From NCBI GenBank assembly GCA_019925095.2, contig CM034412.1, positions 13,306,001 to 13,370,000 on the forward strand: a DNA stretch of 64,000 nt, in the 5' to 3' direction. The DNA is from Dendrolimus kikuchii. Taxonomy: Eukaryota > Arthropoda > Insecta > Lepidoptera > Lasiocampidae. How positions within the stretch are numbered: position 1 is the stretch's first letter; every line of letters starts with the position of its first letter. The notes below the pieces were generated by a model. That model did no database searches. It saw only the letters and a program-made list of their open reading frames with translations, and was not told the DNA's origin. A program made the translations under genes and the position numbers. This document shows positions 53,535-64,000 of the stretch, piece after piece.

Positions 53535-53660
53535 TTCTTAGAGGTCGGCAACGCGTTGGCGACACCCCTGATGTTGCAAACGTCCATAGGCGACGGTAAC
53601 CGCTTTCCATTAGTTGGGCCGTTTAAATGCTTGTCTACTTCAGGCAATAAAAAAAAGAAT
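53535..53660 (+). mobile_element. Retroposon 3' module, GGCAACGCGTTGG type
   Basis: GTCGGCAACGCGTTGGCGAC, GCAAACGTCCATAGGCGACG, GGTAACCGCTTTCCATTAG and an A-tail. A sister type of family S. Confidence 0.75.
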
Positions 53661-54119
53661 TACATATCTGGCATTATCTAGTCTTGTAGGATTTAAGAGT
53701 TTTTTCGTATTAATTTTTACTCAGGGCTTGTTATTCCCCGATGTTACCATGGTGGCCCTAATAGTATTAAACTAAGAATATGTATTTTCATTTAGGACCA
53801 CCAACCGAGAGAATGACGTCATAAAAATAAATTGTACTAAACATAACAAAAATGTTATAAAACTTTACGAGAAAAATTTCATAATACCCAAACGCTCATT
53901 CCAGAAATTTAATACGCAATATTTTTTATTTAAGAACTACATATTGCCTACGACTTCGTATGCATACATTTGTGCACTAAATAAGCCTGATTTCTAATTA
54001 CGTAAGTAGACCACTCCCCTTCATCTATTCCATATCTCTATCATACTTTTTTTTAACCAGTTAAAATCGACTCAAGGACCATAAACTGCGACAAGCGCAA
54101 GCGCAAGGGAGGATAGTTC
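53661..54119. other. No gene found
   Basis: Unassigned. Confidence 0.35.
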
Positions 54120-54615
54120 GCAGCCTGTGTGTCGGATTCGCCAGATTGGGGGTGGCACTAGCACCTGTAGGCAGAACTTAAGATGCCAGTGCCATTCCCC
54201 AGTTAGGGATACCCACTAAAACCCCTGAGTTTCCCTTCCAGTGCCTTATGACAGGGCTACGGGTAAATGGAAGCCAAACCAACTCCTCGTGCCCTGCGGG
54301 ACTACTTTTATTCCCCAGCATCTTCCATGTCGTTACTTTGGCGTGGAGTGGTTTGTAACTCGCCCCACGGGTGCAGAGGTGAGCGCATGCGGAGCACGAC
54401 ACGCCCTCATCTCGACGGCATAACTGCGGGTATCTTTGGTACGGCTCTCAAGCCCTACCAAGGGATGCTCATAGCGGCCTAAAGTCGGTAGCCGTCTTCT
54501 GGCACCGGCGCGTCCTCTTTTGGCGGAAGCAAAGCAATGACGTGTGCTCACGCTCCCGCTGCGCTTCCTCCTTCACAAGCATGACTCGCTCGCAGAACGA
54601 GGAGACATGTAGGAA
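54120..54615 (-). pseudogene. R1-type LINE ORF2 end and 3' UTR
   Basis: The minus strand starts with SSFCERVMLVKEEAQRER, the F-C-E-x-V-M-x-x-K-E-x-A pattern near the end of R1-type polyproteins, then a decayed GC-rich UTR whose later frames give VGLESRTKDTRSY and GVLVGIPNWG. The VLVGIPN-coding sequence also occurs at 62056-62205. Confidence 0.65.
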
Positions 54616-54689
54616 CAGTTTACCCTATCAACAATCATCATCAGGAGGGCGTTGGTGCTGGCCCGCCCCCGGCACACCAAGACGTGGAC

Positions 54690-54865
54690 CAATTCCTAAT
54701 AATCCTCTCCTACTATATCCCAAATAATTGGGGTCGGCATAATATGTCTTTTCCTTCCAAACTCCTCTATTCTGACATACATCTTCTGTCACACCACAAA
54801 TCAACATATCATCCTTCACACAATCCATCCATCTTTTTTTGGTCTACCTTTACATCTCTAGCCAT
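54690..54865 (-). pseudogene. LINE ORF2 C-terminus, RTE-type
   Basis: The minus strand reads RPKKRWMDCVKDDML-like residues followed by VTEDVCQNRGVWKEKTYYAD and PN, typical of RTE-type LINE C-termini (R-P-K-K-x-W-x-D-C-V). A second fragment is at 26317-26463, and a scrap at about 56940. Confidence 0.7.
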
Positions 54866-55202
54866 CCATCTTGTAGTTTAACATTCTTTTTGTCACGTGA
54901 CTTTATATTGAACATGATTTTATAAGAGTTCAGATTAAGTTATTTCCCTATAGGACCCTAAAAAAAGAAAAATATATTAAATATTTTGCTACTTTCGCAA
55001 TACCTTTGAACACGAAATATCTGTATCGTATCTTTTAATATTAAATCGGCTTATCACTTGAATCGAGAGGGATCCGAATCGCCATCTTGGAATTATTATA
55101 TTTTTACTTAGTCCTTTTAGTAAACTCCATCTGAACTAATCTCACTTTATTATATTTGATTCAAAACGCACTGCTCAGTAAGCCATAGTCCATATTAATA
55201 TA
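54866..55202. other. No gene found
   Basis: Unassigned. Confidence 0.35.
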
Positions 55203-55395
55203 TTCAAATTCAAATTCAAAAGTTTTTATTCAAAATAAGTTCCACTGGAGAACACCTTTTGAAGGTCATACATGTAAGTTAAAATTTATTTTTTTACTTC
55301 CTATTCTATGTACACCGCTTCGCAACGTGTTGATGTTGTAAAGAAGAAGCGGCAAGAAACTCCCCAGCAACACGTCTAGCTAAATATTGTTTTTC
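55203..55395 (-). mobile_element. LINE 3' UTR-like repeat, GAATTTGAAT tail, copy 2
   Basis: TTCAAATTCAAAAGTTTTTA tail, AAGTTCCACTGGAGAACACC and CAACACGTCTAGC. Confidence 0.78.
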
Positions 55396-55499
55396 TTTAT
55401 ATTTCTTATTCTATTTATGTCTCAAATTCTTTTTTTTAATATTTTTTTTTAATATAGACTAGTGGTCGCCCGAGGTCAACATTTGACGTGTATCATCTA

Positions 55500-55965
55500 T
55501 GCATTCGACCATAATAATTAATGTCAAAGACTATACTTCTATAATCACAGATTTCGCCAAGGCAACAATAAACAAAAGAGTTTATATGAGTGTGCGTGTC
55601 AAATATATGGTAGTAATAGTATCTAGTATTCATAATTTAAAAAAAAATAGCATTCGTCACTTCTTCTGTATATAAACTACTAGCGGCCTGTCGCGGTTTC
55701 ACCAGCACCCTGTTCCGCTCCCGTCGTATATAGCGTCATGTTATATAGCCTATGACACTCTCTGTTAACGTAGCTTTCTAACAGTAAAAGAATTTTTAAA
55801 ATTGGTTTAGGAGATCCAGAGATTACCCCCTACAACGTCACAAACTCACAAACTTTGCCTCTTTATAATATTAGTCTAGATAAGTGTGCGAAATTTCATA
55901 ACCCTCCGTCCGCGCAATTTTCGTAAAAAAGGGATACAAAGTTTTTGCTTCACATATTAATATAT
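55500..55965 (-). mobile_element. Repeat 'Y', copy 2, split by an RTE-like copy
   Basis: 55500-55640 and 55874-55965 are the two halves of the 28985-29248 repeat in reverse; between them lies the U copy at 55677-55873. Confidence 0.68.
55677..55873 (+). mobile_element. RTE-like 3' end (family U)
   Basis: CTAGCGGCCTGTCGCGGTTT, TAACGTAGCTTTCTAACAG, ACAAACTCACAAACTTTGCC and TTTATAATATTAGTCTAGA. Confidence 0.8.
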
Positions 55966-56410
55966 AGATTATAATATTATAAATGTTATAGTCAGTAATG
56001 ACACCTGACCCACTTCTACCTTCGTTGGTAACTCCTTCACAGTACAGGCTGTCGTTTATGGAACTTACTGCCACTCAACATCAGACAAGCTAAGTCAGTA
56101 TCCTCTTTTAAAATCATGGTTTTTAATTATTTTTGGTTCTCTCAGGTTGCGGCTGTTAATGGACTGTATTAGGGCGGCAAACGTCTTTGTGAAACGGAAT
56201 CTAGGTTACCTGGACTACAGCTGCTGAAGGCTTCCTGGCCGGCCGGCTGTGATCTGATCTTCCTTGGCTTTACAATAGCGGCACTATCACATCACACGCG
56301 TGCGTTCAGAGCGGGATCGATTTACACTTTTTTTTTAGGTGCCAGCGAGTGGCAAGCGGCGTATGCGCGCGGGGGTGAGGAAGGATTGGGGGTAGGATGA
56401 CGTTTACCGC
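55966..56410. other. No gene found
   Basis: Unassigned. Confidence 0.35.
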
Positions 56411-56844
56411 CAGATTAGAACTATACAAACACGTATAACACAGGTACAAATATAACCGAACACAACAAAGCCAAACGTAATGCAGAAGGTCGTGATTCCA
56501 TAAAACGCCCAAAGTCCGTCACTAATAGATATTCCCGCTATGTACATACGTCTCGCTTCGTTCGTGGTTCTCACTCGACTGACTCGTCTCTTAATTGGGG
56601 CATTGCTTTATAATTTACAAATGCAATATGTCTGCTCGGTCGCATGGACTGAATTTCCTAGAATCACACCTGGCTAATGACTACCATAAAAGATTATGAT
56701 TTTTACGATACACAATGGGCTGTTTTTCTAATCACAAATTCTAAACACAAAGTAAACAAAAGAAGTACAAATGCCGAAAAGGTAATAAAATGTCTACAGG
56801 TATGTAGATGTAAATTTGTCTTTTGTCGGCGTTCAGGTCGTAAC
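56411..56844 (-). mobile_element. Solo LTR, family TGTTACGA, copy F (3' partial)
   Basis: Reverse of copy A: GAACTATACAAACACGTATA, TTTATAATTTACAAATGC at the TATA position, CGGCGTTCAGGTCGTAAC. The 3' 60 bp are missing. Confidence 0.82.
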
Positions 56845-57796
56845 GGTATCTAGTTTTTAAGAACGTAGTTTTAATTTTGGTGAACAATAAAGTGTTTTCA
56901 TTCATTCATTCATAGTCCTCTTACTTTTCAGGTTCTCCAATTATTTGGGAGTCGGCATAATATATCTTACACTTGGAAAATTTCCATCTCAGTTCGTTTG
57001 AGGGCTGGTTAAAGCAAAAGAGGTTACCCTTCTTTTGATGACGTAGGGGAGTGTCTTTTCTTGGGACACAATCCTCGGGTCTAGGGTTTATACCGAGGGA
57101 TGTGTGGGACTCCTGATCGATCGTATGTCCACCGCGGCCTCCGAGCGGAGGGCTGGGGGAAGTTCGGCTGTCAGACTACCCAATAAACCGCTCACCTGTG
57201 CGCTTTCATGGGGTGCCACAGAAGTTCGACCATAGGTACTACATCTGTGACACCCCTACGCTTGGTTCTTACCGAGGGCACCCTCTTCACCAACAGCAAG
57301 GGGGGGGGGGGCGAGACTACGGGATCCTAAAAACATTTAATGACGTTACGTATTGACTGACAGTTTGTCGATGTATGACATCTTGATTACCGCTTTGAGC
57401 GCGGGGTCTCCTCAGTCCTCCTCCTTGAGGACTCCTTGTCACACTTCGTCGACCCCCTCCCATAATGTGTGACGTAATTTATGCATGGACCCTTAGCTAC
57501 TCCTTATTTGATCAAGATAGAAGCTTCGACATATTACCTACCGCTTTCAACCTAATAATAAAGTAAGACGCAACTTCTCAATGGCCCCAGACGAGGCCTG
57601 TACGCCTCATCTAACGCTAAAATGGTTTTCACTAAAAATAATTTTTACAACCCTTATAAATAAGTTCAGAAACATCGCACCCTAAATAGGGATTTATGGT
57701 GCGAGTGGAAAATACGTGTAAAGGGTTCCTTCTGCGTGTAATAGCTGGAAAGCATTAATGTGGGTAATTTTGTGGAGATTCTACTCAAAGAAAATC
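56845..57796. other. No gene found; GC-rich block 57000-57480
   Basis: GTCGGCATAATATATCTTAC at 56953 is a scrap of the RTE-type LINE end. The GC-rich block (CCGCGGCCTCCGAGCGGAGG, an 11-G run at about 57300) is not recognised; a LINE UTR is possible. Confidence 0.35.
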
Positions 57797-58103
57797 TTTA
57801 TCCGTGCAGGATCGCAGAAAGAATACAATTTTCTGCGGCCGGGCGGCCTGTCGTAAGAGGTGACAAAATAACCCACAGTCAGGTGGTAGGGCATTTGTCA
57901 GATTAGATGGCTATCACCCCTGTTCTAAAATATGTCGCCATAAGAACCTTGAGTTGTGTTCCGGCATTAGTGACCAGGTTCTAGTCTCTTCGCTCCCAGA
58001 GTAGCGGCGCATTTGTAGCACCTTTGGTGTTGCAAATGTCCATAAGCAATGATAACCGCTTACCATCAAGTGGGCCGTCTGTCTGAACTCCTGCCTTAAA
58101 AAA
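57797..58103 (+). mobile_element. Retroposon family S, full-length, diverged
   Basis: TTATCCGTGCAGGATCGCAG to GTCTGAACTCCTGCCTTAAA. Confidence 0.88.
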
Positions 58104-58364
58104 TAAACAAATAGAGAATAGTTGACAAACATTTCAATAAAATAATAAGACAAAAAGAAGAAGATGAGAAGTAGAAGTAGTCAAAACTTTATCTGTGATA
58201 GGCTAACGGCAGGGAAGCAAATAAATTAGATGTCATAAAGGGTTTAAGTCGATTAAAGTCCGACTCATAAGTCCATGAGGATTTCCCCCTGGTACTTAGG
58301 GCATTTCCTCCTTAAATTTGAAATACCGCGTTAATAAAAGATAAAAAAATATTTTTTCTATTGT

Positions 58365-58620
58365 GGAGTAAGAGGCGACAAAACAACCCACAGCTGGGTG
58401 GTAAGGTGTTTGCCCCTCTGGATGGCTACCACCAGTCTAGAGCATGCCGCCATAACACCTTCAGTTGTGTACTGGTATTAGTGGCCAGGTTCTAGTCTTC
58501 CTGTAGAGAGCGGCAGCGCGTTGGTAGTACCTCTGGTGTTACAAAGGTCCATAGGCGATGGTAACCGCTTTGTAGCGGTTGGGCCGTCTGGCTGTCTGCT
58601 GAACTCACGCAATAAAAAAA
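58365..58620 (+). mobile_element. Retroposon family S-like copy
   Basis: TAAGAGGCGACAAAACAACC, TAGTACCTCTGGTGTTACAA and GAACTCACGCAATAAAAAAA; a GTAGCGG variation replaces CCATCAA. Confidence 0.85.
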
Positions 58621-58744
58621 CCAGGCAGACGGCACAGGTAATGAAAAAATGCTCAAAGTCGCTTATAGACGCTTGCAAGAAGCTAATGTATTGCCACTTG
58701 CCAAACTTTATGGTGTGATGAAATGGGGGAGGGGTAGTGGGGCA

Positions 58745-58960
58745 TGAGAAATTCCCAGATACTACGAAGCATGATTAAATCATGGCTAACGGTCTCACGG
58801 CGGTAATCTGCGAGAGCGTGATTGGGCTGGGCCAACGAGCTGAATTAAAGATGATAATTCAAGCATGGCTCTGCCACATCCAAATTGAAAAAAAGATTGT
58901 TTATTGCTGGAGCTCAGCAGACGCCCCACCTGATGGAAAGTAGTAACCGTCGCCTATGCA
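58745..58960 (+). repeat. Repeat 'W', copy 2, then an inverted S scrap
   Basis: AATCATGGCTAACGGTCTCA, CTGCGAGAGCGTGATTGGGC and CAAGCATGGCTCTGCCAC match 40840-40985. 58895-58960 (GAGCTCAGCAGACGCCCCAC) is a minus-strand S scrap. Confidence 0.65.
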
Positions 58961-59045
58961 CCGTCAATACGTCCACGACCATAACTCTTTTTATGATTAT
59001 CTTAATTGTTCATACTCATTTGTGTGTGTTAATATAATATAATAT

Positions 59046-59470
59046 TTCAATCCCTTTGTGTTTATGGCCGGCCTTCGAATCGTAAATCTTTTTTGTTGTT
59101 CAAATTGCGCTGCAAATTTCTAGAAGACATATGTTTTGGATTAGTCTTAGAAGTTGGAGAATTGCAGTGAATGTTATGCATATTGTTAGGAGGTATGTAT
59201 TTTTATTTTGGGAATAAATAAGGTCGGCTCGTTGAGACAGAGTTGGTTAAGTTTTAATTGCGATCGTGGAATTATTAAGTGTACATTCGGAACGGGAATT
59301 TGGGATCAACAGACTTTGTGCGTTATATATTATTACGACCTTATGCCTTAGGACCTGGACTTACTGTATTTGGTTAAGTTTGTTAAAACTGTATATTAGG
59401 TAGGTGTAATGCTAATAAAGTTTACGAATTTTCAATTGATATTTAACTTGAATACTCCAAATTCGTAACA
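59046..59470 (+). mobile_element. Solo LTR-like sequence, diverged, copy H
   Basis: TTATATATTATTACGACCTT, GGTTAAGTTTGTTAAAACTG, GCTAATAAAGTTT and the end AATTCGTAACA before ATAT. The start is uncertain. Confidence 0.5.
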
Positions 59471-59968
59471 ATATGTGGCTTAATAAATAACATTCTCAGT
59501 GACCATTAAAGTTTTTAATCTAACCCCACGGTACTCTAAGGAAGCCTTTTTTCTATAACCTCTTTTTACACATCAATTCATTTTGGCGCCCCCTAGGGTG
59601 TGTTCGGGTAAACCCCTGTGTAATTTAAAAGAAAATTACACGGCCGTATGCAAACATGTTTCGGCGTATACTGCGGGTATTGACCGGTGCCTTGTTTTAA
59701 TTTAGCCGGATTCTACGACTAAATTACTTGGATTATTCTGGGTTTTACGTAAACATTCGTACCTATATTTTGTAAACAAAAATAATTTTAATACGTCGTA
59801 CTAACTGATTTAATCGGGAGTTTGTGAGGATAAATGTTTACTAAATACACTTCTACACAAAAACTATCAAATGAATTTTGATGAAACTTTACAATCAGTA
59901 TCAGTTAAGTTTCCACAAAAAAAATATATTCATGTTACGCATTTGGCTCAAACAACTATTAAATTATA
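59471..59968. other. No gene found
   Basis: Unassigned. Confidence 0.35.
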
Positions 59969-59972
59969 ATAT

Positions 59973-60457
59973 TGTTACAATTCAGATTCCGACAAACACA
60001 AAACCCACCTGCATATCTGAAACAAAGCACATTAATTACCCGTCGGCAATTAAACTAATAACATTTAAATTCTTTTATGATCGTCTTCTTTTGTATACTT
60101 ATTGGCATACGGCCTATTGTTGTTTTGTGACCATTAGCCAGGTGTTACGGATTTAAAGTACAAGCTGATTCTAGGAAATTCGGTCCACGCGGCCGGGCGG
60201 ACATATTGCGTCTGTGCAGCAATGGCCCGATTGAGGGAGCAGTTAGTCGAGCGATAACCACGAGCGAAGCAAGACGTGTGTACTACAATCGGGAATCAAA
60301 TAAGTGACGCGTTTTATTGAACTACGACCGTCTGCATTGCGTTTGGACTTGTTGTGTTCGGTTATATTTGTACCTGCGTTATACGTGTTTGTATAGTTCT
60401 AATAAACTCTATAGTAATTCTAACGGCATTTTAATTCGAGTTTCGCGACTCGTAACA
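59973..60457 (+). mobile_element. Solo LTR, family TGTTACGA, copy G
   Basis: 485 bp, TGTTACAATTCAG to GCGACTCGTAACA, flanked by perfect ATAT (59969-59972, 60458-60461). GCGAAGCAAGACGTGTGTAC and TCTAATAAACTCTATAG are intact, but the TATA box region is altered. Confidence 0.9.
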
Positions 60458-60772
60458 ATATATTTGATACATTATTGGAAAATTAGATTTAAAAAAAGGC
60501 ATTAAATAATTTTGCAAGAGAAATTGCATTTCCAATTAACGCGTTTGTGTGAACTGGATTCATTGCACTGAAAAAGGCTTCAAAAATCGCTCAAACGAAT
60601 ATGGTGGGCGAATTTCATTAATTTCAGCAAGAATTTGAGCGATCGGTTGAGTTTTATTAACGCGAATATTTTTGACTGGTTGGAGCAAACCCGAGTTGTT
60701 TATATGCCTAAGTCGTTATAAAATTCATTACAATGTTCATAAGGCAATATACAAGCCACTATGATGTCAAAC
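60458..60772. other. No gene found
   Basis: Unassigned. Confidence 0.35.
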
Positions 60773-60965
60773 TAGCTGATGCTCGCGACTTCGTCCGCGT
60801 AATTAAAGTTTTTCAACTATCTCACGGGAACTCTTTAATTTTTCGGGGACAAAAGTATCCTATATGTTGACCAGGGATATAAGCTACCAACATACAAAAA
60901 TTTCATTTAAATCGGTCCATTCTTTTCGGAGATTAGGCCATACAAGCAGAGACATACAAAATCTT
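60773..60965 (+). mobile_element. RTE-like 3' end, third subtype
   Basis: CTAGCTGATGCTCGCGACTT, CGTCCGCGTAATTAAAG, ACAAAAGTATCCTATATGTT and AATCGGTCCATTC. Confidence 0.75.
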
Positions 60966-61067
60966 ATTTAGTTCTATTTCACTTCTTACATCCCCCTGAC
61001 TCGGTTTTTATATTTTTTTTCATTGTACAGAATTTCGACATCTACAGTTTTATTATATGTACTTATA

Positions 61068-61265
61068 TATATCTATACTAATATGTAAAGCTGAAGAGTT
61101 TGTTTGTTTGAACGCGCTAATCTCAGGAACTACTGGTCTGATTTGAAAAATTATTTCAGTGGTAGATAGCCCATTTATAGAGAAAGGCTATATATCATCA
61201 CGCTAAGATCAATAGCAGCGGAGCACCAATGAAGAATGTTTCAAAAACGGGGGGTTTTTTAACTA
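61068..61265 (-). mobile_element. RTE-like 3' end (family U)
   Basis: ATCTATACTAATATGTAAAG, CTGAAGAGTTTGTTTGTTTG, GATAGCCCATTTATAGAGAAAG, AATGTTTCAAAAACGGGG. Confidence 0.82.
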
Positions 61266-61389
61266 TTCCGATTCAGAAGCTAGTAATTTATAACTGTGAT
61301 ATACTTGAATATCACCATTGATTAGATAATGACAGATTTGACGATTTTAAAAGACGTCTACTTGGCCACTTAGACCACGGTTCTCGTGT

Positions 61390-61515
61390 AGTATAATAGA
61401 TAAGTAAACAGTAAATAAAATGAGTTAGTAATAAATAAAATAAGTAAATGTTGCATAAAATAAGTAAACAATAAATAAAATAAGTAAATAATGAATAAAG
61501 TAGGTAAATAGTGTA
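61390..61515. repeat. AAATAAGTAA-type minisatellite
   Basis: Imperfect units of about 17-26 bp containing AATAAAATAAGTAAA, at least five. Confidence 0.75.
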
Positions 61516-61802
61516 TCCTTAACCACAATCATTTATTAAATTCATAAATCTTCTTAAGGATTTCTTTTCGATTCAACTTATTGATAACAATTGTAATTAG
61601 CATTAATCAGTTATATTGTCCGCAAAAATAAACAAACTGCACGAATTTGAAAAAAAAAACATTTCGAAATGCATACAATGCAAAAATACTACAAATAATA
61701 AACCACGATGATGAAATTCTAAATTGGCTCTAACTTAGCAGATTGCTGGTTGTCAATCAGCGCCGATCTTTCGGTGGGGTCATATCAGTTGGAGCCAGGT
61801 CT

Positions 61803-62055
61803 TTATAATAATAATAATAATAATCGGCAGACAAACACACACATTGTATATCCCCAAATTAAGCAAGTTACGCTTGTGTCATGGGTAATATACAACGGAC
61901 TACTCTGGGGCCGATCCCAGACACCCAGACCATAGTAAATAACGGAGAAAATACGTTTCCGAAATTTACTATACCAGGAATCGAACCCGGAGCCTCTACG
62001 TTGCAGCGAGGTAGGCCGGCACAAGCTTAGCCCGCTCAACCACAGTGGCCGTCTT
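61803..62055 (-). mobile_element. tRNA-derived SINE 'Q2', copy 3
   Basis: (AAT)n then the SINE body in reverse, B box GGTTCGATTCC (read on minus) and A box TGGTTGAGCGGGCTAAG. Closest to 45487-45735. Confidence 0.9.
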
Positions 62056-62205
62056 TAGGGGCCGGCCGTCGTCTGTCCGGGCTGGAGGTGAATGCGCGAG
62101 CCCACAGCCCGGACAAAGGACGCTCGAGGATCGGACAAGGGTTTTAGTGGGTATCCCTAACCGCGGCGTGGCTATAACACTCCACACGTGTGGTGCTGGT
62201 GCCAT
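62056..62205 (+). mobile_element. R1-type LINE 3' UTR-like repeat, copy 2
   Basis: GGCCGTCGTCTGTCCGGGCT, GCGAGCCCACAGCCCGGACA and GTTTTAGTGGGTATCCC; abuts a SINE on the left and an S copy on the right. Confidence 0.68.
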
Positions 62206-62212
62206 CCTATTC

Positions 62213-62527
62213 TATCCGTGCAGGAACGGAGAAAGAATACAATTTGCTGCGGCCGGGCGGCCTGTCGTAAGAGGCGACAAACAAACCACAGCCAGGTGGT
62301 AGGGCATATGCCCGACTAGATGGCTACCACCCCTGGTCTAAAGTATGTCGCGATAACAACCTTGAGTTGTGTTCCGGCATTAGTGACCAGGTTCCAGTCT
62401 CCCTTAAGAGAGCAGCAGCGCATTTGTAGCACCTTTGGTGTTGCAAATGTCCATAGGCGATGGTAACCGCTTTTCATCAAGAGGCCGTCTGCCTGTCTGC
62501 TGAACTCCTGCAATAAAAAAAAAGAAA
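62213..62527 (+). mobile_element. Retroposon family S, full-length copy
   Basis: CTATCCGTGCAGGAACGGAG to CTCCTGCAATAAAAAAAAA; best consensus-like copy in the window. Confidence 0.93.
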
Positions 62528-62712
62528 ACTTCTTGACCTGGCGAATCTTACACACAGTCCGCGACCCCCCTCCCACTCCCCCGCCCTCATGCGGCTTATG
62601 GTCCTAAAAAAGGGCCACTTCAGTGATATATGACAAAATTGAATCATAACAATAGTATGCACAGAGAAGAAAGGACATGGAGAGAGAGACAAAATGTAAT
62701 GTATGACTACTT

Positions 62713-62950
62713 CTCCGTGCAGGAACGGAAGAAGGATACTAACTCCTGCGCTCGGGCAGCTTGTCGTAAGAGGCGACAATACAACCCACAGCCAGGTGGT
62801 AAGGGATATGCCCGACTGGATGGCTACCACCTCTGTTCTAGAGTATGCCGCCAAACAACTTTGAGTTGTGTACCGGGATCAGTGGCCAGGTTCCAGATTC
62901 TCCTTCAAAGCCGACAGCACATTGGCAGCACCTCATCCATAGGCGAACAC
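62713..62950 (+). mobile_element. Retroposon family S, diverged, 3' end missing
   Basis: CTCCGTGCAGGAACGGAAGA to CCTCATCCATAGGCGAAC, then C/A-rich sequence. Confidence 0.85.
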
Positions 62951-62954
62951 CACA

Positions 62955-63310
62955 CAAAGTCACAAACACACAACTAACAACAAAACTTACACACATACCC
63001 ACACCAACGCGCACTACCACCGCATTGCATTACACGCACACTTCACAAACAAACCAAGTCACACAAAAAGCCTAAAAATTAATAACCCAGACACAGAAAT
63101 GAAAAAACAACACACATGGCACTAGTTAGGTTAATATATATATAGGTATAGACATAAGGCACACACTGCACATGCACTTCCTCACAACACCAGCATGTAA
63201 CAGATACACTCTACATTAGTATAAGTTTAGTATTAAAATTAGAATAAATTAATATAATAAGTTATTCTTGAGGTACACCACAACACCAACATACATTCAT
63301 TAAATGTCAC
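62955..63310. repeat. C/A-rich, G-poor tract
   Basis: Same strand bias as 2180-3660, dominated by CACA and ACAAC. Confidence 0.65.
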
Positions 63311-63429
63311 ACAAATGTAATAAAGTAACAGAAGTAACAAATAAGCGTGTACAACTTCTAAACTTTATCTTAAATTTAATTGTAAAAAAAGGGGACGGAA
63401 GTAGAGTCTGTAGAGTTGCTAATAAAAAA

Positions 63430-63590
63430 AAATCAGGTGTCTTTGGGACACCCGACAGAAGTGATAACTTAAACTAATCCAAGTTGGTCCAGTAGTTTTT
63501 CCGTGATCACTGAACAGACAGACTGGCGCCGTAACGCGTGACGTAACGAAGCAATTTACCCTCCCATAAGAAGTTATCACTTCAAAAAAG
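63430..63590 (-). mobile_element. Repeat 'T' with inverted ends, copy 2
   Basis: CCGACAGAAGTGATAACTTA, GGCGCCGTAACGCGT, CCTCCCATAAGAAGTTATCA; inverse of 35007-35210. Confidence 0.72.
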
Positions 63591-63725
63591 AAGATAGATA
63601 GATAGATAACACTTTATTGCTCACCAAATATACAATATCAAAAATACACAATTACAATATTGTCATGATAGAAACAATAGGCGGCCTTATCGCTTAAAGC
63701 AATCTCTTCCAGGCAACCTAACTTA
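63590..63725 (-). mobile_element. LINE family Z 3' UTR with (GATA)n tail
   Basis: GATAGATAGATAGATAACAC, GGCGGCCTTATCGCTTAAAG, CAATCTCTTCCAGGCAACC. Confidence 0.8.
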
Positions 63726-63945
63726 AGGAATAATTTAACCTAATCTGGCGATGTAGGTGGTGCAGATCATTAAATAGGTATATCATAAATAAACATACTT
63801 AAACTACATAATTTACATATTAAATACACATACTTAAATTACTTTATAAATTAAATACACACATATTTATATATACATATGTAAATGCTAAATAGTCTAT
63901 AATATAAGGGTTAGGAATAATTATTTAAGGAAAAGAAAAAAAGAA

Positions 63946-64000
63946 TATCCATAGGCGACGGTAATCACTTTCCATCACAGTGTTTCAGCAATAAAAACAA
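63946..64000 (+). mobile_element. Retroposon 3' module, end of window
   Basis: TATCCATAGGCGACGGTAAT, CACTTTCCATCACAG and CAGCAATAAAAACAA. Confidence 0.75.

Overview
This is a eukaryotic, AT-rich window made almost entirely of transposable-element debris. No intact host gene, rRNA, genuine tRNA gene, CRISPR array or operon could be supported. The repeat families point to a lepidopteran (moth or butterfly) nuclear genome: short retroposons ending in the widespread (G)TAACCGCTTTCCAT / GGGCCGTCTGCC 3' module, a tRNA-type SINE ending in CCCAGCAGTGGGACATTTAT, LINE 3' ends with CTTATCGCTAAAAAGCGAT, and RTE-like ends with ACAAACTCTTCAGCTTTA. That assignment rests on remembered repeat signatures, not on a search. 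The species cannot be read from the window.

Layout. 0-4 kb: a GC-rich repeat, a 20-bp minisatellite, a frameshifted R1-type LINE ORF1 with zinc knuckles, then a G-poor C/A-rich tract. 5.0-10.1 kb: the one apparently intact element, a non-LTR retrotransposon on the minus strand. It has ORF1 (coiled coil plus FP25K-like domain), an unexplained 286-codon open frame, and ORF2 (endonuclease plus reverse transcriptase), all without stops. 10-20 kb: RTE-like 3' ends, solo LTRs, Penelope-like element (PLE) pieces and 5'-truncated LINE copies, several nested. 20.4-21.4 kb: a foldback about 1 kb long carrying two LINE insertions. 22-30 kb: more LINE tails, PLE pieces with a GIY-YIG fragment, a tRNA-SINE, and a reverse-transcriptase-associated C-terminal domain split by a retroposon. 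30-50 kb: RTE-like ends, PLE inverted pairs, a hAT-like MITE, a TTAA-flanked MITE, two copies of a second tRNA-SINE, and nested LINE copies. 50-64 kb: the best GPWG-domain fragment, a long (TA)n tract, R1-type and RTE-type LINE C-termini, more solo LTRs and retroposons.

The most informative signals are structural. At least eight solo LTRs of one family (TGTTACGA ... TCGTAACA) are present, several flanked by ATAT duplications. A LINE family with an (ATGT)n tail has at least ten 5'-truncated copies, most with recognisable 6-12 bp target duplications. One modular retroposon family occurs more than twenty-five times in 64 kb. Nesting gives a relative insertion order at several places. Apart from the 5-10 kb LINE, essentially all coding capacity is decayed.
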